Part shown: one piece after another, positions 28,013-37,362 of the stretch
Position numbering within the stretch: position 1 is the first letter of the stretch
Layout: each line of letters opens with the position of its first letter
NCBI GenBank assembly: GCA_016194635.1
Contig: JACQBC010000026.1
Coordinates: 1-64,000, forward strand
Direction of reading: 5' to 3'
Source: Gammaproteobacteria bacterium
GTDB lineage: Bacteria > Pseudomonadota > Gammaproteobacteria > UBA6429 > Thiohalophilaceae
Length of the DNA: 64,000 bases
Notes under the pieces: model-generated
Database searches by the model: none
The model's input: only the letters and a program-made list of their open reading frames with translations
What the model was told of the DNA's origin: nothing
Program-made: the position numbers and the translations under genes

Positions 28013-30760
28013 TCAACTACCCAGAGGGTCGGTTCCGGCATCGAGTTCGTCCCGATCGTAGTGCCCGTCCTCGTCACGATCGATCCCCATCCAGACCCCC
28101 GATCCCGGTGGCACGCAGGTGAAGGTCAGCGTTTGGTTGTTACTGTTCACCACGTTGCGCAGTTGTGTATCGGACAAGACTTGGGCTTGCCGGTCGCTCT
28201 GATAGCTGCCGTTGGCGAGCAGTAAGAAACCCCGCGCTTCGCCGTTGATGACACCTTTGACGATGAGGTCGCACTCGGTACGGGGTGTGGTTACCAAGGC
28301 CCGGGCCCGCAGCAGATCGATCCGGTTTGCGCTATCCACACCGCTGGTGGCGCTGAGGGTGATTTGTTGACCGACGATTGGGGCCAAATTACTCTCCATT
28401 GCCAGCACGAAATCGATAACTTGGCTGCGTTTAGTATTGTTAATAATTGGATCCGGATCGAAACGAAATACTTTGCCCTGTAAGAATTTGTCGAGTGTGT
28501 CCATCCCGCCGTCGTGCATGAAACCGAATCCGCGGATTTGATCGCCGTAGTTGAGCGTATCGGTGGAAAATCTTCCGGAGTTACCAAACTTGCCGATCTT
28601 TTGGTAAAGATTACGCAATTGCGGTACCTTGAACTGCTGGGAAATGTCCGGGCCTTCGATACTACTCAAGCCGCCTGTCCCGAAACGACCATTCAGCGGA
28701 TCGAGCAGATGGCAGGTATTGCAAGTAAAGAGGGTACCGGTGGTAATATCGTTAAAATAAATCCGTTGCCCCTCGGCTTGACTTGTCGTCAGGCTATTGT
28801 CCAACGCGCGGATCGGATTCGGTGGGTAGGTGAGCTCCAAGGCAAACTGCGCGAAGGCCTGCATATCCGCGGCCGGCAGCGGCGCGTCGCGACCGACCAG
28901 CCCGGGGAAGGCAACGTTGAAATCTTTGAACGCGCCTAACTCCAGGCTTTCACCCGCCGCCGCGCTGGCCCCGGTACGGTCACCGCGCCAATGCATCGGA
29001 CCATTACCTTTCAGTCCGCGCAGACTCTGGGTAGTCATCGGTCCCTTCATAGGATGAAATACGGGCGATGGCGGTGTCAGGCGTGGATCGACGAAACGAT
29101 TGGGATTGCTTGCCACAGTATTGGTAGGATCACCTAGATCCCAGGCAAGTCCATCAAAATCACCAAACACATGACACAGACCGCAGGAGGAATCGCCGTG
29201 GCTTGAGGTGGCCGTTGCATTGTACAGAAATGGCCGACCCATCACGACTCGATCCGGTTCCGGGTTATACAGGGTGAGGTGGGCGGTTTCGAGTTTAGTC
29301 GTGGTGTTGATCGTGGAGATACCGTTATCAAACCGGGTGAGCACATAGAGTCGGTTATTTGTGGCATCCAAGACGATCCCGGAGGGTCCACCGGCGGTTA
29401 AACCGATTTGATTCGCGGCGGACGGCATAAACGTATCGTTTTCCAGTGTCTGGGTATGGTAGATGGCCACCTTCTGCGAGCCAAAACCGGTCACGTACAG
29501 GGTACTGCCATCGGCGGAGATCGCCATGTCTTGCGGCTGGGCTAGGGCCAGATCCCGTTCCTGTTGGGTGCCGCTGGACTGGCTGTAATTGATGTGCTTA
29601 TTCAAATGCCGTGGTAAAACACTGCTGCCGTTAATGACGGTAATGCGACTCTCGACGAAATGGCCGCGCACGGTCGTGCTGGTGGTGGTACCGGGGCCCT
29701 CGAAACGCGTCAGGTTTAAGGCGTTGGTATTGGTAACATATAGCGCACCGCTGAGCGGGTTCGTGATCATATTGAACAAGGTAGTGCCTACCCCGGACCA
29801 CTGTGCGGTTACCGCCGGTACGTTGAGATTGGCATTGATGGCGAAGACATCGTAATCCGGCAGGGAAAAATGTACCTTGCTGTTATAACGGGTACCGTTT
29901 AAGTCGGTGCTGTTGCCGGTGTCGTCGATCCAGTTGCTGCCATCGAATTGCACGATCAGGCCGGTGTCCGGTTGCGTAACACCGCCTACATTTTGAGTGG
30001 GTCCGCGTTTATTGAGGTTGTCTTCACCCAGGGTGGTGGTGCGGTTGCCGGAGAGAAACACCGCCGCATACACCGTATTTCCGTCCGGGCTGACAGCAAG
30101 CGCGCGAGGGGTGTCGCCGAACAGGGTGAGGACGGTAACGGGATCCCCACCCAGGGTGTTACCTACCGCCGTGGTATTAAACACCCAGACATCGGCGCGA
30201 CCGATACCGGCCGTGGTTAACTGCGGATTGCTGGGCGTATCGTTGGGGCCGTTCTGACCGCGGTGCGCGGTGGTGATGAAGGCGAACTTTTTGTTGGCGG
30301 CGGCGAAGACGATATCACGCGGTTCATCACCGACCAGCAGCGTGCGTGTTACCCGTGGTGGGCTGGCGCTGACGTCCACAATACTGACGCTGTCCGACAG
30401 ATGGTTTACCACCCACACCTCGCTGTTGCTCAAGGCGGCGACCGCTGTGGGCTCCATACCTACGGGAACGGTCGCGCTGTGCGTCAGGCCGGTGCCGTTA
30501 ATGGCGTAGATCTCGAGCGTGCCATTGGGCGTGTTGGTGGCAAAGAGTTTGCTGCCGTCGGGCGACAGGGCCAGGGGCCGTACCTGGCCGGTTTCAAAAC
30601 TAACAAAGTGACTGCCTTTGTTCAGCTGCGTGGCTGGCGGTACCGTACCGCCGCTGTTTCCCCCGCCGCCACACGCTGTTAAAACAGCGATCGTCCCTAT
30701 ACCTACTGTTGTTGCAATCTTTCTCGCTCGCATCCTTGTTTTCCCCAATAAACCAGCCAT
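28013..30760 (-). CDS. YVTN beta-propeller lipoprotein with two haem c sites
   Basis: The 915-residue protein has a lipobox LTAC (Cys30) after a signal peptide, followed by a Gly/Ser linker. Residues about 45-500 form a beta-propeller of YVTN/YncE type (RPLALSPDGSKLFATNTPNGTLEIYAI, ALAVSPDGNTVYAAVF, MAISADGSTLYVTGFGSQKVAIY). Two haem c sites follow: CGLCH at 526-530 and CNTCH at 680-684, in a context like di-haem cytochrome c peroxidases (FKVPQLRNLYQKIGKFGNSGRF, MHDGGMDTLDKFL). The C-terminus has a Ca-binding-like DRDEDGHYDRDELDAGTDP. It is probably a lipid-anchored outer-membrane or surface redox protein. The substrate is unknown; peroxide or a metal are candidates. Divergent from the ABC exporter. 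Confidence 0.88.
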   Translation of the reverse strand: MAGLLGKTRMRARKIATTVGIGTIAVLTACGGGGNSGGTVPPATQLNKGSHFVSFETGQVRPLALSPDGSKLFATNTPNGTLEIYAINGTGLTHSATVPVGMEPTAVAALSNSEVWVVNHLSDSVSIVDVSASPPRVTRTLLVGDEPRDIVFAAANKKFAFITTAHRGQNGPNDTPSNPQLTTAGIGRADVWVFNTTAVGNTLGGDPVTVLTLFGDTPRALAVSPDGNTVYAAVFLSGNRTTTLGEDNLNKRGPTQNVGGVTQPDTGLIVQFDGSNWIDDTGNSTDLNGTRYNSKVHFSLPDYDVFAINANLNVPAVTAQWSGVGTTLFNMITNPLSGALYVTNTNALNLTRFEGPGTTTSTTVRGHFVESRITVINGSSVLPRHLNKHINYSQSSGTQQERDLALAQPQDMAISADGSTLYVTGFGSQKVAIYHTQTLENDTFMPSAANQIGLTAGGPSGIVLDATNNRLYVLTRFDNGISTINTTTKLETAHLTLYNPEPDRVVMGRPFLYNATATSSHGDSSCGLCHVFGDFDGLAWDLGDPTNTVASNPNRFVDPRLTPPSPVFHPMKGPMTTQSLRGLKGNGPMHWRGDRTGASAAAGESLELGAFKDFNVAFPGLVGRDAPLPAADMQAFAQFALELTYPPNPIRALDNSLTTSQAEGQRIYFNDITTGTLFTCNTCHLLDPLNGRFGTGGLSSIEGPDISQQFKVPQLRNLYQKIGKFGNSGRFSTDTLNYGDQIRGFGFMHDGGMDTLDKFLQGKVFRFDPDPIINNTKRSQVIDFVLAMESNLAPIVGQQITLSATSGVDSANRIDLLRARALVTTPRTECDLIVKGVINGEARGFLLLANGSYQSDRQAQVLSDTQLRNVVNSNNQTLTFTCVPPGSGVWMGIDRDEDGHYDRDELDAGTDPLGS

Positions 30761-31046
30761 CGAACCCTATCAGGGCATCGCTTACTGTACGTTGATCCAC
30801 AAACTCTGTAAAACAGAGTGAACTCTACATTTTGTTTTAGGGTGTCGTCAAGTAGCGGAAGACGTATTTTTCAAAGAATAGTACAGTGCACAGGTGGTTG
30901 GTTAAAAATCAAGTCACAGGATAGTGGTTAGCATAAGATCCAATGTGTTATGGACCGAAGAGGCGGACTAGTTCGCAAGGATTATTTTAGTGCTGGGTCG
31001 TGTATAGTAGGAGTCCCCGTCTGGATTTAGAGTATTGTAAAAAATA

Positions 31047-32813
31047 ATGCATCCTTTATATCGCCTGTTCACCTACGCCAGGCAATACCGATCACACGTA
31101 GCCCTTGCTTCGTTGTATTCCGTCCTCAACAAATTATTCGATGTCTTGCCAGAGATCCTGATCGGCGTGGCGGTCGATGTGGTGGTGAATCAAAAGACCT
31201 CGTTTGTCGCGCGTTTAGGGCTGGTGGATCCTAAGGATCAAATCGTTTTGCTGGCCATCCTCACCGTGGTCATCTGGGTATTGGAGTCGTTGTTTGAGTA
31301 CCTGTATAGCCTGCAGTGGCGCAATCTGGCGCAGGATCTGCAGCATGACATGCGTATGGATGCCTATCGTCACGTGCAGAAGCTGGAACTGGCCTACTTT
31401 GAACGCAATCGCACCGGGAACCTATTGGCGATCCTGAACGAAGACATCAATCAGATGGAGCGCTTTCTCAACGGCGGCGCCAATGATTTGATCCAAGTGT
31501 TCTGCGGCTCGCTGCTGGTCGGCGCGGTGTTCTTTGTGCTGACCCACACACTAGCGCTGCTGGCCTTGGTACCGGTACCGTTTATTCTTTACGGGGCCTT
31601 CTGGTTTCAAGCCCGTCTAGCACCGCGCTACACGGCGGTGCGCGAGGCCGCAGGAGCCTTGGCGACACGGCTAAACAACAACCTCACCGGTATTGCCACG
31701 GTGAAGGCCTATACCGCTGAGGACTTCGAGGCTGATCATATTCGTGCCGGGTCGGATGCGTACCGGGCGCGCAACGCCGAGGCGATTCGCTGGTCGGCGG
31801 CGATCACCCCGGTGATCCGTATGGCGATCCTCGCCGGGTTCACCGTGACCTTGGTTTACGGTGGGTTTTTGGCGTTAAACGCGGAGATTGGTGTGGGCAG
31901 TTATTCGGTGCTGGTGTATTTGACCCAACGGTTATTATGGCCGATGACCCGCTTGGCGGAGATGACCGATCTGTATCAACGTTCGATGGCGTCGATTCAA
32001 CGCGTGATGGATTTGCTGCAGACGCCCGTGAGTATTACCTATGAGGGAAAACACCTACCAACCAATTCAGTGCGCGGCGAACTAGAATTCAATCAAATCC
32101 GCTATAGCTATGATGGCAACGGTCTGCCCGCGATTGACGGGATTACCCTACGAATCGCGGCAGGCGAGACTGTGGCGTTTGTCGGCAGTACCGGCGGCGG
32201 TAAGAGCACGCTAGCCAAATTGTTGCTGCGTTTTCATGAGCCGCAACAAGGTGAGATCCGCCTCGATGGCCAGCCGATTAACGCGCTGAATTTACAGGAC
32301 TTGCGGCGCGCGATGGGTTACGTGGCGCAAGATACCTTTCTGGCCGATGCAACGGTGGCGGAAAACATTGCCTATGGAACGAAGGCTACAGCGCACGCCG
32401 CGATTGAGACGGCGGCGCAGGCGGCCGAGGCGCACGAGTTTATCAGTGCTCTGCCACAGGGTTATAATACCCAGGTAGGCGAGCGCGGTATGAAGCTCTC
32501 GGGCGGGCAACGCCAGCGCCTGGCTTTGGCGCGCGCAATCTTAAAGAACCCGCCGATTCTTATCCTCGACGAGGCGACCTCGGCGGTGGATAACGAAACC
32601 GAAGCCGCGATCCAGCGCTCGCTCGATCGGTTGGTGGTGGGGCGCACCAGTTTGATCATTGCGCATCGTTTGTCGACGGTGCGTCACGCGCATTGTATCC
32701 ATGTGCTGGACAAAGGCCGCATCATTGAGTCTGGCACGCACGCGCAGCTTGTCGCGCGTGGCGGTATGTACGCGGCATTGTGGCGTCTACAGACAGGTGA
32801 ACGGATTAATTGA
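31047..32813 (+). CDS. ABC exporter, fused permease and ATPase
   Basis: A 588-residue half-transporter of the MsbA/LmrA exporter type. Six membrane segments fill about residues 15-330 (VIWVLESLFEYLYSL, FVLTHTLALLALVPVPFILYGAFW, MAILAGFTVTLVYGGFLAL), with the intracellular coupling helix YRHVQKLELAYFERNRTGNLLAILNEDINQMERF. The ATPase has Walker A GSTGGGKST, Q loop YVAQDTFLADATVAENIAYG, signature LSGGQRQRLALARAI, Walker B ILILDEAT and the H loop IAHRLSTVRHAHCI. The substrate (lipid or drug) cannot be told. It acts as a homodimer and may be cotranscribed with the thioredoxin-like gene 12 bases later. Confidence 0.95.
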   Translation: MHPLYRLFTYARQYRSHVALASLYSVLNKLFDVLPEILIGVAVDVVVNQKTSFVARLGLVDPKDQIVLLAILTVVIWVLESLFEYLYSLQWRNLAQDLQHDMRMDAYRHVQKLELAYFERNRTGNLLAILNEDINQMERFLNGGANDLIQVFCGSLLVGAVFFVLTHTLALLALVPVPFILYGAFWFQARLAPRYTAVREAAGALATRLNNNLTGIATVKAYTAEDFEADHIRAGSDAYRARNAEAIRWSAAITPVIRMAILAGFTVTLVYGGFLALNAEIGVGSYSVLVYLTQRLLWPMTRLAEMTDLYQRSMASIQRVMDLLQTPVSITYEGKHLPTNSVRGELEFNQIRYSYDGNGLPAIDGITLRIAAGETVAFVGSTGGGKSTLAKLLLRFHEPQQGEIRLDGQPINALNLQDLRRAMGYVAQDTFLADATVAENIAYGTKATAHAAIETAAQAAEAHEFISALPQGYNTQVGERGMKLSGGQRQRLALARAILKNPPILILDEATSAVDNETEAAIQRSLDRLVVGRTSLIIAHRLSTVRHAHCIHVLDKGRIIESGTHAQLVARGGMYAALWRLQTGERIN

Positions 32814-32825
32814 GATGTTTCTGGC

Positions 32826-33335
32826 ATGAAGTCGATTCTGAGTTATGCTGTTATGCTGCTACTGGTGGTTGCCGCCGCGAGGGCCGGTACACCGGGCGAA
32901 GTAAATGAAGGCGGCCTGTTGCGCGAGGCTACTCTTTATGGGTTTGCCGGGGATTTCCGACAACTCTCCGAACTGCGCGGTAAACCCCTGATCATTAATG
33001 TCTGGGCGAGTTGGTGCGGGCCGTGTCGCGCGGAAATGAGTTCACTGGATCGGCTCGCGCAACGTTACAACGGTAAACAGTTCAACATCATCGGTATCTC
33101 CACCGATGATGACGCTGAAGCGGCCTTGGCGTTTATTGTACAAACCAATATCCAGTTTGCGAATTACCATGACCATGATCAATTGCTAGAAAATATGTTG
33201 GGCGCGGATCGGATCCCGTTAACCCTGCTGATCGACGCACAAGGACGGGTGCGGGCGAAAATCCACGGTTCGCGGCAGTGGGATGACCCCACGTCATTAA
33301 ACCTCATCAGCAAGACCTTTGGTATAAAACTGTAA
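32826..33335 (+). CDS. TlpA-family thiol-disulfide protein
   Basis: A 169-residue periplasmic thioredoxin-fold protein with a signal peptide (ILSYAVMLLLVVAAARA). The active site is WASWCGPCRAEMSSLDRL (CGPC), with the cis-proline region RIPLTLLIDAQGRVRAKIHG. The TlpA/ResA group reduces disulfides in cytochrome c or copper-centre assembly, or defends against oxidative stress. It lies 12 bases after the ABC exporter on the same strand. The SCO protein and cytochromes elsewhere in the window could be clients, but that is inference. Confidence 0.92.
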   Translation: MKSILSYAVMLLLVVAAARAGTPGEVNEGGLLREATLYGFAGDFRQLSELRGKPLIINVWASWCGPCRAEMSSLDRLAQRYNGKQFNIIGISTDDDAEAALAFIVQTNIQFANYHDHDQLLENMLGADRIPLTLLIDAQGRVRAKIHGSRQWDDPTSLNLISKTFGIKL

Positions 33336-33479
33336 GCACCCGAGGGTTAAAAATAGCCGCGGTTGTTACCCGTTGGGTTGTTTTGAGTGCGGATCGCGTC
33401 GGGGATGATTGCGCTTATGCCGGTGTATTTGTCTAAAACAGCCGCGGGTGGGGTGCAAATATGTACCGCGCGGTAACAC

Positions 33480-34031
33480 TCACGGTGTATTCGCGGGTTG
33501 CAGCAATAACACGGGTTCTAGCGGTACGGCGCCGGTCTCTGTCGTAAACCACAGCAGGCCTTCTTGAATCGTGCATTGCAATTGCAGGGTGCGATTCGCC
33601 AAGCCTGCCAGGGCCGAGGTGGCTTCCGTGGGTAAGCGTAATACCGTGAGGTTAGCAATACGCCCTAATGCAGCCTGCTGCTGTTGCCACCAGGGCTCTG
33701 CCGCACGGCCATAACCAATAATAACAACCTGTTTGGCACGACCGCTGGCTTTGCGGACGGCGCGTTCTTCGGGTTGGCCAACATCGATCCAACGTTCGAT
33801 GTTACCGGTAAGATCTTTTTCCCAGAGGGTGGGTTCATCTTCACTGGAAATACCTTTGCCAAACGCAAGCGTATCGCTCGCATAGAGTGCAAACGCCAGT
33901 AACCGCACCATCACGCGCTCGTCAGTTTCCGACGGATGCCGCGCCAGGGTTAACGCGTGGGTTTGGTAGTAGTGGCGATCCAGGTCGGCGATTTGCAGAG
34001 TGATTTTGTAGAGGGTGGCGTTTAAGGCCAT
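33480..34031 (-). CDS. yaeQ: YaeQ family protein
   Basis: The 183-residue protein has the family pattern MALNATLYKITLQIADLDRHYYQTHALTLARHPSETDERVMVRLLAFALYA, then GISSEDEPTLWEKDLTGNIERWIDVGQPEERAVRKASGRAKQVVIIGYG. YaeQ has a PD-(D/E)xK nuclease-like fold; the acidic and lysine residues of that core appear as EDEPTLWEKD and the Lys of KQV. Its role is unknown. It begins 2 bases after the YbcJ-like gene, so the two form an operon. Confidence 0.93.
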   Translation of the reverse strand: MALNATLYKITLQIADLDRHYYQTHALTLARHPSETDERVMVRLLAFALYASDTLAFGKGISSEDEPTLWEKDLTGNIERWIDVGQPEERAVRKASGRAKQVVIIGYGRAAEPWWQQQQAALGRIANLTVLRLPTEATSALAGLANRTLQLQCTIQEGLLWFTTETGAVPLEPVLLLQPANTP

Positions 34032-34033
34032 GC

Positions 34034-34252
34034 TTACGCCGCCACGATTTCGATGCGTGTTGTCTGGTACTCGACCACTTGGCCGACACGAAGCTTCGCA
34101 GTTTTACGGCTTTCAGCGTGACCATCCACCTGTACGCCGCCTGCGGCTACCAATGCCTTGCCCTGACCGCTGCTCGTGGCCAGACCAACGAGTTTGAGCA
34201 AATTACACAGTGCAACGTGTTGTGTTTTAAGTTGAAAGGTTATGGTTTGCAT
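34034..34252 (-). CDS. YbcJ-like S4 RNA-binding protein
   Basis: A 72-residue protein with an S4 fold: LCNLLKLVGLATSSGQGKALVAAGGVQVDGHAESRKTAKLRVGQVVEY. The pattern L..LLK..G.A.SGG.AK..I..G.V.VNG..E.RK..KL..GD.V matches E. coli YbcJ, a putative RNA-binding protein. It lies directly upstream of yaeQ. Confidence 0.9.
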   Translation of the reverse strand: MQTITFQLKTQHVALCNLLKLVGLATSSGQGKALVAAGGVQVDGHAESRKTAKLRVGQVVEYQTTRIEIVAA

Positions 34253-34480
34253 AACGTCTAGGCCCTCGTGAAGCGTTTATTTTAGCGTGATAGTACAACG
34301 CCGCCAATAGAAATTAATTTAAAATCTTGGCATTCTTTAAAAAGTTATGTCATAGCTATAAAGCGTTTTCGGTGTGCGAGATGGTTTGGCGATATACTAC
34401 CAGCAAGAGGTATCTCATTGTAATGCCAGCATGAATGTGTAATGATAAATCCAGTGATTATTCCCTCGACTGGAGCCATC

Positions 34481-34741
34481 ATGAAGAAACTTAAGCACGA
34501 GGCTGAGTTATTTAAAGCGGCGTTGCTTGCCGGTATGAAATATGGCGAGGAACGCGGCGCGGTAATATTTGAACCTACCGATTCAGCCAGTGAAAAAATC
34601 CTGTATGTCTATCGGTTATTAGTGCACGACAAAATTATCCAACCCCTGCCCGAAGATCAGGTATCACAACAATCCATGCGACATAAACTCGCGTTGTGGT
34701 ATGCAAAACAATTACCCAAGGATCATCCGCTACTAAAATAA
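34481..34741 (+). CDS. Small conserved protein (DUF5062-like)
   Basis: An 86-residue protein with a KKLKHEAELFKAALLAGMKYGEERG helix, then KILYVYRLLVHDKIIQPLPEDQVSQQSMRHKLALWYAKQLPKDHPLL. This resembles the DUF5062 family of gammaproteobacteria as I recall it; no function is known. The ATG at 34481 has GGAG five bases upstream and was preferred to the frame start at 34442. It is monocistronic: the gene on the left is divergent and the gene on the right is convergent. Confidence 0.7.
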   Translation: MKKLKHEAELFKAALLAGMKYGEERGAVIFEPTDSASEKILYVYRLLVHDKIIQPLPEDQVSQQSMRHKLALWYAKQLPKDHPLLK

Positions 34742-34811
34742 AAATCTACGGTTGCGCGGCCGTTGTGTCCAGCAGGGATTATAAATTGGCAACCTACAAA
34801 AACACTCGCGG

Positions 34812-35840
34812 TTAATTTATGCAGGTAGGGCAATGCGCCTTGACCAGACGGCCGGTATGATCAACGCGTTGCGGCCGTTGAATATCATCGCGCCTGCTCA
34901 TGCTGGCATACAACTTCCGTTCGGCTTCGATGACGGCGTATTCATGTTGGTACGGGTAGAGCACATGGCTCATGCCACCTTGGGCGATGAATTCGCGGCT
35001 GTTGACCAACATACTGTGGGTATGCAGTAGTTCATGCAATAGGGCGTCCGCGGGCGAGGCGATGCACATGGGGTTATGCGCACAACCATTGTTCAACCGC
35101 AGTTGCGCAGCGGAACGGGTATTAAAATGCACTACCGCCGTGTCCACCTGAAAAATATTACCACTGGCCACCGTTACCCAATTGTTTTCGTCAAAGACCA
35201 GTTGCCAGTTTTTGTCAGCGAGCCGGTTTAACATGGCAACGACCTCGGGAAAATCACTGTAATAATTTGCAATCACTTTTAGGTCGTCGCTGATATAAAT
35301 AGGATCATTGTCTTGTGGTTTATAATGCCGCTGTAAGATAACAAATACAGCGTTGGCGAGTTCAGATTTTATCTGCATCGAAACGGTGGGGGTGGGATTA
35401 CCTAACCGGACGGGCTGTGGTTCGAGGCGATGGCGTACACCTTGACTGGAAATCAATTGTACTTCGATCTGCTGTGACGGTGGGGTGGCGTCGTGGTTCT
35501 CGTGTTCCACATCGGCGTGGGCGCTGTTTTCAAATAATAGGCTGAGCGTGAATAACACAATAGGGGCCCAATGCCTGCGTTCGGGTTGCCGGTGGGTTTC
35601 GTCAGCGGTTACTCGCCGGTCTTCTTGCAGCGCATAGCCCCGGTTGTTGTAATAGCGGCTCAATTGGCTGAACAGATCCGGCGCCTGGTTATGTAGCCCG
35701 TTGGGGTACACAATATGCGGTTTATTATTAATGACGCAGGGATGAACATAGACCTGCCGGTACGGCAACAGCGGTAATGATTCCTCCGCTCGTGCGGCGG
35801 CGGAATCCGACCGCGGCCAGTTAAAAACCTGCATTTTCAT
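34812..35840 (-). CDS. Putative metallopeptidase with HExxH motif
   Basis: I do not recognise a named family. With the ATG at 35840 the product is 342 residues (a TTG start at 35885 would add 15). An N-terminal part of about 90 residues precedes a signal-like or membrane segment (APIVLFTLSLLFENSAHA). The rest (about 110-342) looks secreted and holds ADALLHELLHTHSMLVNSREF, an HExxH zinc site, with a possible third ligand E in YAVIEAERK. The domain resembles bacterial effector-type HExxH metallopeptidases such as the M91 group, though this is uncertain. The final CPTC could bind metal or form a disulfide. Confidence 0.6.
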   Translation of the reverse strand: MKMQVFNWPRSDSAAARAEESLPLLPYRQVYVHPCVINNKPHIVYPNGLHNQAPDLFSQLSRYYNNRGYALQEDRRVTADETHRQPERRHWAPIVLFTLSLLFENSAHADVEHENHDATPPSQQIEVQLISSQGVRHRLEPQPVRLGNPTPTVSMQIKSELANAVFVILQRHYKPQDNDPIYISDDLKVIANYYSDFPEVVAMLNRLADKNWQLVFDENNWVTVASGNIFQVDTAVVHFNTRSAAQLRLNNGCAHNPMCIASPADALLHELLHTHSMLVNSREFIAQGGMSHVLYPYQHEYAVIEAERKLYASMSRRDDIQRPQRVDHTGRLVKAHCPTCIN

Positions 35841-36087
35841 CAAGGAGTTACTCTCACAATCAAACCGTTCAAGAAGTCGCGTCAAATACCCAACAGTGTG
35901 CCGATGCCAGGGTTAAATAAAAATGCTGCCTGCTTCATGTCTATCGAACCGGGATCCAAAATGTTGAATCCATTTAGCCGGGTTTTTAGTGATCGCGGAC
36001 ACGTGAGTTTGCGGTAAACTCTCCCGCAGGCAAAGCAACACCGGCACCTAAGCACGAATAACCAATACACGTGCCCTAACTATAACC

Positions 36088-36969
36088 ATGAATGAATTCA
36101 TCCCCTTTATTTTCCTGAGTCTGATTTTCCCGCTGTTGTGGTGGCGCGACCACCATCGCGTATGGCTGCGTTATGCGTGGTTAATCGCATTGTTAGTGGC
36201 GCTGGCCGGGGGTGTTTACAACGGTAATATCTTATATCCGGGGTTAGTGGTAATCGTGACCGTGGGATTACTGGCCTGGAGCGCCGGCTGTGCGCGCTTG
36301 CCGATGTTGTTGCGTTGGATCAGCGGTGCAGGGTTTATAGTATGTGCCTTGGTGTTAGGCCTGCATCGAATGCCGGGGTTTGTGCCCCAGGTGATCATGC
36401 AAAACGTGCTGTTCACAGCCACGGCCCAGGCCTATACCCTGTCCTTGCATTTTGATAAGACGCTTGTGGGGGTGTTTATTTTGGGATGGTGGTACCCGCG
36501 CCCGTTATGGCACACGTCCTGGCGGGCAACGGTAATAACCTTACTCAGGTCGTTACCGGTGGTGATAGCGAGCGTCGTGTTAGTGTCGGTCCTGCTGGGG
36601 TATGTGCGTTTTGAACCCAAACTCGTTCCCGGCTTGGGCCGTTGGATCTGGGTAAATCTGTTGTTGACTTGCACTGCTGAAGAAGCATTCTTTCGCGGTT
36701 TAATACAGCGCTTGTTAATGCTAGGGTGGTCGCACCGGCCGCTGGGCAAATGGATGGCGACCGCGATTGCCGCTATTTTATTCGGCCTAGCACATGCTGG
36801 CGGGGGTGGCGGGTATGTGTTGTTGGCGGTAACCGCGGGTTTTGGCTATGGTACGGTCTATACGTTAACCGGACGTATTGAGGCGAGTATCGTTTGTCAC
36901 TTTTCGGTCAATCTTATCCATATCTTATTGTTTACCTATCCTGCGTTAACATTCGTTGGGCGGGGATAA
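36088..36969 (+). CDS. CPBP family intramembrane protease
   Basis: A 293-residue membrane protein with about eight hydrophobic segments. The CPBP/Abi motif 1 is TAEEAFFRGLIQRLLMLG (EExxxR), motif 2 is AILFGLAHAGGGGGYVLLA (FxxxH), and motif 3 is SIVCHFSVNLIHILLF (HxxxN). Relatives include the CAAX prenyl protease Rce1 and the bacterial immunity or protein-processing membrane proteases. The substrate is unknown. The gene stands between a divergent metallopeptidase gene and a small lipoprotein. Confidence 0.88.
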   Translation: MNEFIPFIFLSLIFPLLWWRDHHRVWLRYAWLIALLVALAGGVYNGNILYPGLVVIVTVGLLAWSAGCARLPMLLRWISGAGFIVCALVLGLHRMPGFVPQVIMQNVLFTATAQAYTLSLHFDKTLVGVFILGWWYPRPLWHTSWRATVITLLRSLPVVIASVVLVSVLLGYVRFEPKLVPGLGRWIWVNLLLTCTAEEAFFRGLIQRLLMLGWSHRPLGKWMATAIAAILFGLAHAGGGGGYVLLAVTAGFGYGTVYTLTGRIEASIVCHFSVNLIHILLFTYPALTFVGRG

Positions 36970-37110
36970 ATACGCAGACCACCATGCACAAGCCCATTTT
37001 AGGGCAAAAATTATTGAATTTGGGATCGCCATCCTCCTTGAGTTCTCGGTATAATTCCGCGCCGGGCATTTTGCCCCATGACTACAACTACTTTTTTGGA
37101 GATAAGAATC

Positions 37111-37305
37111 ATGAAAAAATATATTGTTTTATCCTTGGTCCTTGCGGCATTGGTTGGTTGCGAAAAGAAGGAAGCCCCTCAAGCCCCTGCTGCTCCAGTA
37201 GCTACCCCAACGCCAGCCCCTGAAGCTACACCGGCAGCGGCTCCTAGCACTGCCCCAACGATGGCTCCCACGGCCGCTCCAGTGGCTCCCGCGGGTAATA
37301 AATAG
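37111..37305 (+). CDS. Small Pro/Ala-rich lipoprotein
   Basis: A 64-residue lipoprotein: signal peptide MKKYIVLSLVLAALVGC with lipobox LVGC (Cys17), charged EKKEAP, then a low-complexity Ala/Pro/Thr tract (about 24-60) ending GNK. The ATG at 37111 has GGAG nine bases upstream. The tail is extended and probably spans periplasm or peptidoglycan. No function can be given. It follows the CPBP gene by 141 bases. Confidence 0.75.
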   Translation: MKKYIVLSLVLAALVGCEKKEAPQAPAAPVATPTPAPEATPAAAPSTAPTMAPTAAPVAPAGNK

Positions 37306-37362
37306 TTATCCCGGGATCGATACGGCAGGACATGCCCGGGTAGGGTGTGTCCTCCGTCCCTG

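Noticed and set aside
35882-36070. A 62-residue Cys-rich minus-strand frame upstream of the metallopeptidase
   Set aside because: It has no ribosome-binding site, no similarity and a cysteine-arginine composition typical of shadow frames.
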